This document shows, one piece after another, positions 24,126-35,322 of a stretch of DNA of 64,000 bases. A program made the position numbers and the translations under genes. Each line of letters starts with the position of its first letter. Positions within the stretch are counted from its first letter, which is position 1. Origin of the DNA: Fragilaria crotonensis (taxonomy: Eukaryota > Bacillariophyta > Fragilariophyceae > Fragilariales > Fragilariaceae); the NCBI GenBank assembly GCA_022925895.1, contig JAKSYS010000022.1, positions 124,001 through 188,000 of the forward strand, written 5' to 3'. The notes below the pieces were generated by a model. The model saw only the letters and a list, made by a program, of their open reading frames with translations, made no database searches and was not told the DNA's origin.

Positions 24126-26711
24126 CGTCTCCCCGGCGTCAGGTGTGCGGTCTGTTTTGTATTGGGCACTTGGATCCTGATCGTGTTTGGGGTTGTGGTC
24201 TTTGGTGATAGAGTTCAAGTGGCTCTGGTTGCGCCTCCTTTTACCTTTCTTCTTCCGCGGAGATGTTCCATGTTTTGCTGTGTCTAGTGATTGAACCGAC
24301 ATGGTGTCCGATTGGGAGCTTGTCGTTGATGAGTCGGAATCGTGAGCGACGAGATCGGTATTTCTGTTTATTGCCATGGAGTGGATAATCTGTGTCATGT
24401 TTGCAAATGCGTCTCGGAATTCTGCTGCCTGTGTTGCCGCCTCTTGTCTCATGCTTAGGAGATTATCGTTTGTTTCTCGCCGCAATTCTAGAACGTTCTG
24501 AGAGGTGTCTTTACAGAAAGCCATCGTTGTGAGTACGCGGCCTTCCAGTTCGTCAAAACGAGTGTTCATTCTTAGAAACTCCGCTTGGTGCAGTCGGGTG
24601 TCAATGTTTTGTTGTCGTATAGCGTTTTCAAGGTCTTGGAATCGCTGTTGTGTGGCAAGGGATTTTGTCATCAGAGAGCTTGTTGTGTTTGTGTCTGTGA
24701 TGGAATGTTGAGTGTTGTCCAGTCGGTTTTGAGTGTCGGTTTTGTTTTGGAAGCGTGGCGAGAGGTCTGGAAAAGCCTGTGTTACTGTTGCGGAGCGTTG
24801 TGGGTTGTCTTGCTTGCTTGTGTTTGGTGGTCGATATGCGTTCATGTTTTGTGATTGTGGGGGTTTCCTGATCGACGCCGGTGCGTTTGTCCAGGTTGTT
24901 GCTGGACTCATGCCTTTGATTAGATCGAGATTGTGGTGTGCCGCCTCCGTTGGAACATAAATTTCCGCTGGGTGTGCCTGTGTTATTCGTTTCAAAAAGT
25001 TGTCCTCTCGCATGCTGTACGGGGATATGCTCTCTTTGTATGCGATGAGAGCGGCTCGTGCCATATTAACCTTGTCCACTGGCACCAATAGTTGGGCCCG
25101 TTGATTGTCTCCACCGTTTTCAGCGTCGCATTGGAGACTGTTACCGTCGGCGTCTGTCAATGTTTTTGCCCACATCCTTGCTGTCCGCAGTATATTCCCT
25201 TCCTTTCGGTGCTCCGTCCTCACTCTGTCTAGGTTTTGGACTACCGGGGAGAGGGAGAGGCTTCGTAAGTTCGCCACGAAGTCGGCGTGTGTTTGGAACA
25301 CAGCATCAACCTCTTCGGTTTCCATTTTCGACAATAGGAGGCGTCCAAGAAAGACTGATGTGTCTTTTCCATTCAGATGCGCGGAAAGGATTTCAGTGAG
25401 AGCCCCGACGTGATTTTCTCCGCATTTGACTACCAGATGGGGTACTGCTTTTCCTGTTGGTGTTTTCCTGATGAGCGATAGGTCAAAGAATGGGGTGGCA
25501 GGGGGAAGTTTACGGCGGAGTTCTTTGAGGTAGAATAGGCGATGGGTGAGTGTTGGATGTTTGTAGAAGATAAATCCAGCTGTCGTGATTGCACCGCTGT
25601 CACTCGATGCGTTTGAGAGGCTGAGATCCACGTGGTGGTGATCCAGATTTCTTCGTGTTTCCGGATTTTTTAACCATTCTCTTGGTCCGGCGGTTAGGCA
25701 GAGTCTGAAGCTGAAGATGAACATTTTGGATGAGCTGATGGGGATCGTTTGCAGGCCGAGGTACTCAGGTAGGTTGTCTGGCGTCAAATCGATAAAGGGA
25801 ATGGCTGGTGCTGCCCCGGGTGCTGTTTTCCACGGATAGATGACTGCTCCAGTTGCGGTGCCTAGGATGTAGTGTACCAGGTCGGTTGCTTCGTAATTCC
25901 AGAGGTTTGAGTCCTCTAGGAGTTCGTCGTACTTTGTCGGCTTCCACTTGACTGTGATCCTGAGGGTGCCATCATTTATCCTTACAAAGGCATTCTCGAT
26001 TGTTGTGTCGATGTCATCGTCTTTATTGCTGTGAGCATCGGCGCCGGATTCTTCAGTCGGGTTTGCTGTTGTGGGTTTCGCTGTTTGTTGTTGTTTTTGC
26101 CGTTCTGGAGAAGTGGGGAGTGGGGTTTGGGTTGCGTCTTTGTTTGGCCTCATTTTCTGCTTTCCGCCTACCAGTTTCCAATCTGCGATCGCGGGGAGTT
26201 TGGAGTCCATCTCCGAATCAAAGAGCTCCATAAAATCTGGTTCTTCATAGTTGAGTCGGGCGTTTCGTGGATCAGAGGTGTCAGGAGATATGGCAGACGG
26301 CATAGTGTTTAGAAGAAATGGTCTGGCGATGTCGATCGCCCAACGCTCGAGTTTCGGTGGCATGTCAAGAGCTCTGTTGAGATGATAAGAATACACGTTC
26401 CAAATAAATGTCAGTGCATCCATTTCGTTTTCCTTCATTCTTTCCCACTGAGTTTCGAATTGAAAGCAGTGATCATAGGCATGATATCCAAGGGTGATGT
26501 ATCTTTCCCATGTTGATGCGTTGCCGACCTTCTGATATGCTGAGTCATTTTCCTTGCGTAGGGTCATAGTTGTGCCGTTTATGAACGTTTCGGGGAATTG
26601 TCTCGGGGTTTCGATCCAGTCTTCTGTGTTGAACGCGTACTTTGGGTCAGTGAGATCAATGCCATTGGGATGGCTGCCAAGGGGCGGTGGAGGTCCCGTT
26701 CCATTGGACAT
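24123..26711 (-). CDS. LINE ORF1 protein, 862 codons, coiled coil
   Basis: I chose ATG 26711-26709; a TTG five codons earlier is in frame but unlikely. The frame is intact to TAA 24125-24123, whose last base is the A of the ORF2 ATG (TAATG). The N-terminal ~600 residues are of mixed composition with no domain I recognise. A Gln/Asn/Pro-rich linker follows, then a heptad-rich helix (roughly residues 690-800) and a Lys/Arg-rich tail (RKKKGKRRR). ORF1 proteins of LINEs bind element RNA as oligomers, and the coiled coil plus basic tail fit that. No CCHC knuckle or RRM is seen. It is large for an ORF1p. Confidence 0.88.
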   Translation of the reverse strand: MSNGTGPPPPLGSHPNGIDLTDPKYAFNTEDWIETPRQFPETFINGTTMTLRKENDSAYQKVGNASTWERYITLGYHAYDHCFQFETQWERMKENEMDALTFIWNVYSYHLNRALDMPPKLERWAIDIARPFLLNTMPSAISPDTSDPRNARLNYEEPDFMELFDSEMDSKLPAIADWKLVGGKQKMRPNKDATQTPLPTSPERQKQQQTAKPTTANPTEESGADAHSNKDDDIDTTIENAFVRINDGTLRITVKWKPTKYDELLEDSNLWNYEATDLVHYILGTATGAVIYPWKTAPGAAPAIPFIDLTPDNLPEYLGLQTIPISSSKMFIFSFRLCLTAGPREWLKNPETRRNLDHHHVDLSLSNASSDSGAITTAGFIFYKHPTLTHRLFYLKELRRKLPPATPFFDLSLIRKTPTGKAVPHLVVKCGENHVGALTEILSAHLNGKDTSVFLGRLLLSKMETEEVDAVFQTHADFVANLRSLSLSPVVQNLDRVRTEHRKEGNILRTARMWAKTLTDADGNSLQCDAENGGDNQRAQLLVPVDKVNMARAALIAYKESISPYSMREDNFLKRITQAHPAEIYVPTEAAHHNLDLIKGMSPATTWTNAPASIRKPPQSQNMNAYRPPNTSKQDNPQRSATVTQAFPDLSPRFQNKTDTQNRLDNTQHSITDTNTTSSLMTKSLATQQRFQDLENAIRQQNIDTRLHQAEFLRMNTRFDELEGRVLTTMAFCKDTSQNVLELRRETNDNLLSMRQEAATQAAEFRDAFANMTQIIHSMAINRNTDLVAHDSDSSTTSSQSDTMSVQSLDTAKHGTSPRKKKGKRRRNQSHLNSITKDHNPKHDQDPSAQYKTDRTPDAGET

Positions 26712-26798
26712 GGTGGTACGTGACAACTTCTTACAGTCGCTACGTAAAAACGGTTGACGGACGGTTCGTTATTCTCGAATTATTTAGTAATAAATTGT

Positions 26799-26813
26799 CC
26801 TGCCTTCATATTG
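26799..26813. repeat. 15-bp LINE target-site duplication, right copy
   Basis: Identical to 18130-18144. Confidence 0.95.
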
Positions 26814-29800
26814 GTCCCCGTCCGCACACAGAACGCAAGAGGTGCCTTCCGCAGACTTTGGTAGCTCCATGCCAGACATCCAGCTCCATGCTTATTGTCT
26901 AGTCTTGCCCCTCTGGAAATTATATCCAATCTTAATTCTGCCACAGCACCATTCTACTTACAGTTCCCCAACATTGCAGCGTTGAAATTAATGGTATTGT
27001 CCCCTTCTGACTTAAAGTAATACCCATCACCCTTTGATGGAGCCTCTTTAATCTGCCATGGGTCAACAATTTCCTACAACAACAAGGAACAATTCTGTCC
27101 CCCAGTTGACATCATCATGGGACAGCAAATCCTCCCCAAAGCAATGCATAACGAGGAACGGTTGCCGTCTTTCCATCTGGGAGGACATTCTCACGCAGAT
27201 AGCAATCAATGATGGCTTTCAATGATGCCTGTAAGTCAGCAGTGGACCATCATAGTCTCACGTCTCACCTCACCCAATGACATGTGCTCTCATGGCATAT
27301 CAGTCTTGGATGGTAACACCGCCTCGGCGGTAAAACAATCACTGTTGAATTCGAGAGTGTGGCCATTAGTCTCCTCTTTGAGGAATTCGAGAGTGTGGCC
27401 ATCAGTCTCCTCTTTGAGTCATCTACCTTCTCAGCCTCCAACAACTTCAATCTTCAACATTGAAGATATCATCAGGGTCCCCAAGCATGGAGTCCACTAG
27501 TTCTGGGTCGACGACCGCGTCAACTTCGAGTCGTCCCCATTTTTGGAGAAATTATCGTTGTCCCTCGACTCATCGGCAAAAGCTTTGCGTCAGGGTTGAA
27601 AAGATCATCTTCACCCAAAATCCTGACAAACTTTGAGCAATCACTGCACCTTGCTAACTACACTCAGCAGGATACAACAGAAATGCTTTAGCAACTCCAT
27701 CCAATCCACTGACAGAAGAACTCCTGCTCGTTCAGAGAGCTGCAGCAAGGTCCATATACAAGACTGGAACAGAACATACTGGGTGTTTCCAACTTTGGCC
27801 GCAGTAGATTCCCATCAATACATTAATGGAAACCAGCATTTGATACCACCAGACTTTTGGCGCCATTTGCTGCTTTCTGTCATTGCGTTGGGTACCTTTG
27901 GTGCCATGCAACAACTCAAATCCTTTCAAACTCGCTCCAGGTGCTTAATCCTGACTCTGCTTGATAGGACTGAAGCCTGTAGTATACCATCAGTATGTGG
28001 AACTGCCAACTGACATAACTTTGCAAGATTCTGATGAAGCAAGTGCCTTTGGGATACCCACTCATTGGGTTGATGACATCAATACAACCATTGCTGAGAT
28101 AATCACACCTTTGACCACTCATGAGCACTTGTGCAGCCATGTCCCCAGTCAGTAATCAGATTCAAAAGATAAGAGAAACAACATCCCAGCCATGTTGACA
28201 ATCAGAAGACCAGGCAACCAAGCATCTGGTGCACTTCTTCTTTCATCCAATATGCAAGACCGGTAACAAGTTGTCTCATGATGCAACGTTTTCTCAACAG
28301 TATTGGGCCAGCTCAATTCCATTCTGACCGAGTGCTTGCTAATGAAAAGGGTTGACAGCTCCTCCCTTACCGAGAGAACAATCGACATTTGGCTCATTAC
28401 ATCCGGCGGCAGGTAGTCAACTTTGCCTACTTATCCGGACAAGCCATCTCCAGCAACCTCATCCTCTGTTGTAAGGCCACAAAACAGTCCACGGAGGGCC
28501 ATCCTCTGGAGTGATGTGGTTATGCACAATACACAGAGATTCTGCCACAGAAACCAACCTTGATGCAATCCGCACATGATCAGTTGCCAACAACATTTCA
28601 GCAACACGTGCATGTTTCCTCCTTTTTGGCAAACTTATCAAAAAAGATCACAGCACATCTGTGAAACCAATGCAACAAGATGAAAACAAGCAGCTCATGC
28701 ACTGTGACAAGATACCATTAAGGGATATGGAACACACAGCATTTGGGTTGGAGAAGAAAATGCAAAGCTTGGCATCAAAGTGGTCAGGTCCATCCTGGAC
28801 TTTGACATCGTTGCATGAAAACAATGGTTGGGGTTCAGCAGAGCCACATAACTCAGTCCCCAAAATACAGAGCCTCAGAACATTGAGGACAATGCAAACG
28901 TTGTCCATTCTCAGGGTTAGTCCACATAGTCACAACTAAGGCGATGGAAATTTCGTGTATGGGATACTGCTCACCATTGGGGTGCACAGTGGTCTGACAG
29001 CCTTTGTCAGAGACAAACAGGGCGTTGCACCTTGCAACTCATTCATCTGAAAATTGACAGCAAGTGGTAGAAGGAGTCCCAGCTTTGAGATCATTTAGTC
29101 CTCCTGACTTCAGGAGTACCTTAAAAGAACCTGTATAGATCAGGCTTGCTTTCTCCCTCTGCCATTCATTGGCAAAGGACCTACCATGCTCAGGAGCTCC
29201 ACGGCAATCGTCCCTTTGGCATCCTCAAGGGGTTCATCCTCCTGAGCTTACACTGCCGCAAAACATTGTTGTCAGTGCCAGACGTGCCTTCTTGCCCTCC
29301 TTTGGTATGCCATCACAGAGCTGCTTGTCGACCGCCTTTCCATAAGGCTTCAAGTTGTTGCAATCCTTTGGCAACAGAAATTGCTCCTGAGTGACTCACA
29401 TCCCACTCCTTGGCACCCTGATCTTCCCTTGACTTCATCCTAGCATTCGTGGCCCATCAATCTTGGTCATATCTGCCAGCCTTGGCAAGCACAGAACCAT
29501 GCTATGGAACCTTAATACCCATTCATATGGGTATTTGTTCTTACAGCTCATGAATGCAGCTCCAAAATTTACAAAAACATTGAAGCCTTCCAAGGGAACC
29601 AGTCACTCCTCCTCCTCTACCATCTCAGGCTCCTCCAGGAATCCCAAGTCATTGTGCTCCTGTTGGTGCTGCCTGACTCCAACAGTGATTGACCACCAAA
29701 GGTGCACCAACATTCCACTTTGAACAGCAGGGCATACTCAGTGGCATTCATTGCACCCTCCTCAGTCCCTCTGCAGGCGGTTGCAGAGCAATTCCAGGCC

Positions 29801-31432
29801 TACAGATTCCAAGACAAAGAGACATGCTCCTGCACATTCATTGTGCTTTCCACTTGGAAACTAAGTAAGAGGTCATTCAGGATCATCTGGGGCAGAAGTG
29901 TAAGGCTATCAAGCACATGCTTGTTACCCAAACAAGAACAACTTGCGGTCCAATATGGGCGCAACAGCATGGTCATCATCAACCAAGAAGTCACTTGCCA
30001 TGTCAGTACCACATTTGGTTCCTTGCACTTCATCTTTGCCTAGGATGACTTTGTTCCTCTGAAGTCCCCATAACAACACACCTGTGCTTAGTAGGATGAG
30101 GAGCACTCGGTTCTTCCTACTTCAGCTAGCTCAACATTGAGTATGGCCTCAGTAGTTCCTTTGTTCCACCCCATGCTTGTTGGTAAAGCAACTTATAAGA
30201 AGAATCATTTCTCCATATGCTGCAACAAGTTATGACTCGGGGTCAAAGGACCAGGAACAGGTTGGTTGTTGACATCAACATCAGCCTGCCTTGGGCCTCC
30301 ACCCGGGAAGAAACCAAATCCTTTTGTCAACACTTGGTAGGGGGTAGGGCACTTGTTAGTAGTAGGTTTTGGGTGCAATGAATTCCAATCTCATCAAGCA
30401 GTTAACACAACAGAACAGGAAGAAAACAAATGGGAAATGCTTTGAGGTTTGCCATGGTGAAAGAAAGTGGAGACAATAATTACCGGGCGTTTGGGGTTTT
30501 GTAGCAAAATCTGTGAAAAAGTGAGCTCAGAGCTTAGGGATTCATCCCCGGCGAGATACGTGAGATTCGGTATGTTCCCTACGTGGAAACATACTACCTG
30601 ACACCAATCGCACTTTTTCGATCGTGTCTGCTGTGAATACCGTTGCAAAATCGTCTAAGTAGACAATAGCCCCGACGACCGTAGCGAGATAAAATCTCGG
30701 GTTAATCGTGACAAACGTTCATCCGCACGAAGCAATACTTATGCCTCCGGGAAGACTCGCCAATCGGGACTCGCCAATGCGACATCCAATAAATCCCAAC
30801 GACCTAAGTACAAATTTCAAACGGGTACTCATAACAATCATTGTTATGCCCATGCGGGTTAACGTTCATGCAGGCATTCGTTGCCACAAACGTCAGTGAG
30901 TGCCACTCATACTTATGCCGACATGGCATATATGTCAGCGGTCATCAAATTCTTTAGACCAGAAAGCAATTATGCCGACCAAAGGGCATATTAAATTAAC
31001 ACTCATTGCTAATATGTCCAGCATACACTGGCCTATTGGGGGCCATACTGAACTTGACCATCTAAGTAAGCTCAACAGAGCAATTTTACTTAGGGCTCCG
31101 CGTACCCATGACGCGCCGCATCAAACATGAATAATTTAAGGAAACTTTTCCATGAAAATGCATCTTGATGAGGTCAATCCTCGTGCTTTACCGTCAACAT
31201 TGACATGCACCTCCCCACCATGGGGATTCAGGTCTCCTGCACTCCAGGGTTTTATACCACAACGCCGGCGGTGTCGTCACCGTCTCAACGATTGCCACTG
31301 AACGCTCGTGATGTGTGACCAACACAAGCAACGAACGCATTTGCGCAGAATCCGCAATCATGCTCTGATTGATCAGGTCAGAGCATCACTCAGCAACGCA
31401 GGTCATCTGCGAAGCGCTTGGGTCTGATAAAC
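26814..31432 (-). pseudogene. E3 decayed interior: integrase, protease, gag and leader
   Basis: Matches to E1 appear in the right order. The stretch near 28550-28640 parallels the E1 block around 11230-11345 in the protease-integrase interval. 28960-29030 parallels the protease region (E1 11700-11790). 29310-29400 parallels the Gag tail (E1 12130-12220). 30450-31432 parallels the leader. Numerous stops and indels leave no long frame. Confidence 0.75.
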
Positions 31433-31714
31433 TAAGTAAAATCTCTCGCAAGTGCGGCAAATCCGCCATTGCCAAAGACCAACTCTAAACAATATAGTAA
31501 TCATCTAGATGCGGCATGCAACTTGATTAATTACAAAAAGAGTGAGCTTATCAATCTAATCTCAGTCCTGACCCGGTTGGAGGGCTTCTCCCACCGGTCA
31601 TCCTAGCGAGATGTTCCCAAACATTCCAAGACTAACCAAGACCGGCATAAGTCCTAAGCTCGTCTGTCTTGTCTGTTTGTCCGAATATCCTGCACTCATG
31701 GCAGAATCTATTCA
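31433..31714 (-). repeat. E3 5' LTR, 282 bp
   Basis: Pairs with 16134-16415. The five differences are all G/A or A/G, two of them CpG versus CpA. Confidence 0.9.
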
Positions 31715-31718
31715 TCAC

Positions 31719-32194
31719 AATTGTCAATTTTTCATATTTTAGTGTCACTCATCTTTTTACTTCTACTGCACATATTTTTGCACGATGATGATGATTGACC
31801 ATGACACATTTTTACCCGCCGTCGTCATGATGTCACATACACCGTGCTGAACAAATATCAGTAGTCAGAACGACGGTACTCACTACAACAACAATACAAC
31901 ACAACATGGCAATCAGTACAGCAGTACTTTTTGCACATCACTTCCTCTGCCCGTCAATAGTATGTGCACGTCTGAGTCTACTGTTACTGTACATAACGAT
32001 AAACTATTAGACAGTGCCCACTATACGACAAGCAATATTTCTACTAGTCAGTCTCTTGCACATTTATGTAGCAATAAAAACCCCGAAATCTATTTTACGT
32101 ACTGCCGCTCTTCCCGTGTCTAGAGGAACTCAACCCATACGGTAGTGCCATACTCGGTATTGGAGTACACACTACTGCCGTACCAGCTTCCCAC
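31719..32194. other. No gene seen
   Basis: A/T-rich unique sequence with many 'gtact' and 'cagta' words. It may hold the 3' flank of the LINE remnant. Confidence 0.5.
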
Positions 32195-33189
32195 TCATCG
32201 TTGTGAAAAATACTGTCGAATAGACTTTACGCCTTGAATCGCCTTGTCTTTTGCCCCTTTGATACTTGCTTTTGCCAGAGGACCATGAATTCCTAACCAG
32301 TTGCTATTGAACCAAGGTGGTTTATCCACGTGAGCATTCATATCCGAATACAGTAATTCCTGAACGTTTGGCTCCATCAGCGCTTTCTTGTCATAAATGT
32401 CACGTAGGTCGCGTTGAATGTTTCGGACTTCTGCTATGGCTTGTTGACTAACCGTTGCTCCATGGAGTTCTTGATTCCTAAGGTTCCATAAGAGGCGCCA
32501 TTGATCCCATATCTCTCCAATAATGGTTACCTGCCACCGAGTACCTGTCCAAGCATTTTCCCCCTTGTCTCCGACGTGCGTGAGTAAAACTCGTCTTGAA
32601 GATGACTCCATTCAAAGAAAAATCTACCCAGAAAACATGGCGCCAACCCACTTCATTTTGATGACAAATAAGCCGATGTACATCTTGCGGAAACTTATCG
32701 GAACTCAACAGAAACTGATCGCCCTGGGTTAGCCATCCGCTGATCCCCCCCGATTAATACCCGTGTAAGTAAGGACCTGGTACCGAGCAACTTGCACTTG
32801 GCCTTTAGGGCCTCTACCATATCTTTTCTCCAGGTCACCCTAGACTTTCCGTCGCACATTAAGATATGTTGCCAATCTTCACATGCGCGTTTACGTGCGG
32901 GGCATAGCAATCGCACTTGGTCATTCCAAAATTGTCGTTTCCCTGTGGGCAATATTCCGTGAACTAATTTGATGTAGTGGGCCTGATGCTGTAGCTGCTT
33001 TTTCAAACTTTCGCTGTGAGCCTGCCAATTAATCAACCTGCATACTTGTGGATTCCATCCGTTCTGTTCACAGATGTATGTCATCAAGGGTTCATATGTA
33101 GCTTGGAGTTGTAGAGCGGCGCCGTACATTAATGTAGCAATAGAACAACAGATAGTACATGTATTGTTATCTGTAGCGGTAGACAGCAT
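32195..33189 (-). pseudogene. 5'-truncated LINE fragment (C-terminal end of ORF2)
   Basis: Three overlapping minus-strand frames (33189-32695, 32708-32478, 32611-32195) together give the typical tail of a diatom LINE ORF2: INWQAH, KLVHGILPTGKRQFW, a Cys/His zinc motif (CPARKRACEDWQHILMC), and IWDQWRLLWNLRNQELHG, ending at SIRQYFSQR and a stop. Two frameshifts separate the frames. The upstream endonuclease and RT are missing, as expected of 5' truncation. It belongs to a different family from the LINE at 18-26 kb. Confidence 0.85.
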
Positions 33190-34062
33190 TGTATTGCTGT
33201 ACCATCTATAGTCTATAGATACACTAAGCAGTAGTCAGTGTCATACTAGACACTTACCTACTGGGGGCGTGCCCCGTAATGGTCCCGTCCTCGTTCTTAA
33301 CCCGAACCCTATGCCAACCCTGCGCTTCGACAGGTTCCGTTGACCCGAACCCTATCCCTTTCTCCTACTGACTACTGTAAGGAACTTCCATCCACAGAGG
33401 AGAAGCCTGAGATTCGTATGATTCAGGTATAAACCTTAAATGAAATTTAATTTGTATGCATATATAATAATTCAGCTCGACATGATACGTCGGCTCCCGA
33501 TTACTGATTCTCCGTTTTGATCAGACAACAATAGATATTTAAATTCAAAACACAAGCAAAAAACAGTGGCGCCAAGACGAAACCCACCGGCACTTAAATT
33601 GAAACGGTTCTGCGTTTGTGTCGAGGCGCATTTAAGGCCTCACATTTAAAATATACTACGCTGTTATTAGAGTCGTCACGTAAGGTACAATACTAAAGTT
33701 TCAAACTAGTAGGACTCTCCATGCACAGCGCAATGTTAATATTTGAAATTCGAACTCAAGGCGGCAACTGGCCTTAATTGCCGTCGAAATGCTCATGTCG
33801 CAGAGTGAATTTCACCCTCTATGGTCGGGACCTCGTGACAATCTTGAATGCGTGTGTTTTTCTATGATAGTGCGCTATAAGTGGATTGTACATGTACCAC
33901 ACTAGTGAGGTACATGAACTAGTAGGACTCTCCACTCTCCACATGGAATAAATGGCAAACTTATTTGTCGGGGGTTACTTAACCATTTCAACATATCTTC
34001 AAAAATTTGGAGCTCTTCACTATATCGATCTCTTCTAAAGAACGCAACGACGACAAACAACC
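33190..34062. other. Intergenic, upstream of the membrane-protein gene
   Basis: A/T-rich. 'ctagtaggactctcca' occurs near 33706 and again near 33920. Around 33890 an inverted repeat 'catgtacc/ggtacatg' flanks 'acactagtga'. These could be promoter elements of the gene at 34063, but no TATA or initiator can be assigned. Confidence 0.4.
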
Positions 34063-35322
34063 ATGAACTTAGTTGCTGTCGTATCGATGATTGCTGCGAC
34101 GCTTATTCCTTCTGTGAAAGCTAGAGTTGGCACAAAAGAAGTCTCATTCGGTGCTATGCGCCTCGAACTACACTCGACGTCCTCGTCTGAAGCTAGCCCT
34201 CTACTTGCTGAATTGGTAACCCGAACATCCACCTTTCTCGACAAGAAGTTACAAACGTACTTTTCGGAAAGTCTCTTTGATGAATACTACAGTCACACAG
34301 TTCTGAGAGTCGTCGATTTCAAAATCGAGCAAACAGATGACTTGCTGTATTCGACAATCGTCGATTTTGGTGGGTCGTCCTTCTTTGGAAGCGTTCCACT
34401 GCCAGGTGCCGGGTTCATTATTTCTCTATTCAAAGATGCCTTTCAGGGAGACTCACGCCAAGATTATGTCAGGGATCTGCAGTCATCTAATATCCCGTTC
34501 CTGACAGATGTTTCGTACTTGGTGGTTGAGATGAACAACCAAGTGATTGCAAGCGAAGACGTGACCAACAACGATTCGTCTGGAAGCAGTTTCTTATCAA
34601 CTGAAAGCATGGCGCTCATTATCGCAGGAGCATCATTGGCTGCGCTCGCCTTCTGCCTGGCAGCTGTTGTCTTTTTCTGTTATAAAAGGAGCGAGAAGGC
34701 CTCAAAACTTCGCGTCACGACAATTCAGTCCAATCAAGATACCTTCGAAGATCTAGAGTATCCTGCGTATTCTCCCTCACCGGTCCCTTCTATTTGCTCG
34801 CAGGAGTCAAGCAAATTCACCCACAATTCCCGCTCTATTTATACCTCTACTAGTTCACTTTCTGCACTCACAATGGATACAAATACAATATCATCGCACT
34901 TCTCCTCCCTCAACGTGGACAATGAGAACGGAATCGATATTGGCGCCTGGACGCGACAAAACACTATAAGTCCAATGACTCCAGCTCCCTTCGGACATGA
35001 TATCTCCGCTATCGAGCCCAATGGTAAAGATTTGAGTCTTGTTATGGAGGGCATCGATGAAAACTTCACTCCGGAATCTCAGAAATCAACTAGGGCCTCT
35101 TTGACGAAATCTGCTCTACAGGATCTTGACGAGAAGATCATGAATGCTGACTGGAATCCGAGGAATCGCTTCAATGATTCATACGAGGAAGAAGCGGAGG
35201 TCTACGAAGTGAGCGACGATGGTGACGTGATTAGCGATCTCAAAAACTTGTCCCGGCAAATTGACAAGCATCGTGGGAGTACTGGGAGTGCAAAGCCTCA
35301 CTACAAAAGTAGTGATGATTAG
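34063..35322 (+). CDS. Type I membrane protein, unknown function, 419 aa
   Basis: The single-exon frame opens with a hydrophobic signal peptide (about residues 1-21, ending SVKA). An extracellular or lumenal domain of about 160 residues follows, then a transmembrane helix (about residues 187-209, SMALIIAGASLAALAFCLAA) with the stop-transfer sequence CYKRSEKASK. The ~205-residue cytoplasmic tail is Ser/Thr- and acid-rich, ending in SSDD. The lumenal part contains a VVDFKIEQ...YSTIVDFGGSSFFG stretch suggesting a small alpha/beta fold, which I cannot name. Codon use and length look like a genuine host gene. This layout, a small exodomain plus a long disordered tail, is common among diatom-specific membrane proteins. 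It may act as a surface or vesicular receptor, but that is inference. Confidence 0.85.
   Translation: MNLVAVVSMIAATLIPSVKARVGTKEVSFGAMRLELHSTSSSEASPLLAELVTRTSTFLDKKLQTYFSESLFDEYYSHTVLRVVDFKIEQTDDLLYSTIVDFGGSSFFGSVPLPGAGFIISLFKDAFQGDSRQDYVRDLQSSNIPFLTDVSYLVVEMNNQVIASEDVTNNDSSGSSFLSTESMALIIAGASLAALAFCLAAVVFFCYKRSEKASKLRVTTIQSNQDTFEDLEYPAYSPSPVPSICSQESSKFTHNSRSIYTSTSSLSALTMDTNTISSHFSSLNVDNENGIDIGAWTRQNTISPMTPAPFGHDISAIEPNGKDLSLVMEGIDENFTPESQKSTRASLTKSALQDLDEKIMNADWNPRNRFNDSYEEEAEVYEVSDDGDVISDLKNLSRQIDKHRGSTGSAKPHYKSSDD

Larger units (their letters stand above)
18145..26798 (-). mobile_element. Full-length APE-type LINE (non-LTR retrotransposon), 8.65 kb
   Basis: Bounded by the perfect 15-bp duplication. 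On the minus strand: a short 5' UTR (26798-26712), ORF1 (26711-24123), ORF2 (24123-18231) and a roughly 86-bp 3' UTR. ORF2 has APE endonuclease, RT, RNase H and a zinc finger. On the element strand the 3' end is eight T residues rather than poly(A). The copy is full length but ORF2 is frameshifted. Confidence 0.93.
16134..31714 (-). mobile_element. Copia E3: older decayed copia element split by a LINE
   Basis: LTRs at 16134-16415 and 31433-31714 are 282 bp each, differ at five positions (all transitions) and are flanked by TCAC. Without the LINE (8654 bp) and the extra 15-bp duplication the element is about 6.9 kb, close to E1/E2. Interior segments at 16416-18144 (RNase H/RT side) and 26799-31432 (integrase, protease, gag, leader) match E1/E2 only patchily and are full of stops. 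The minus orientation follows from the matches. Confidence 0.9.
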
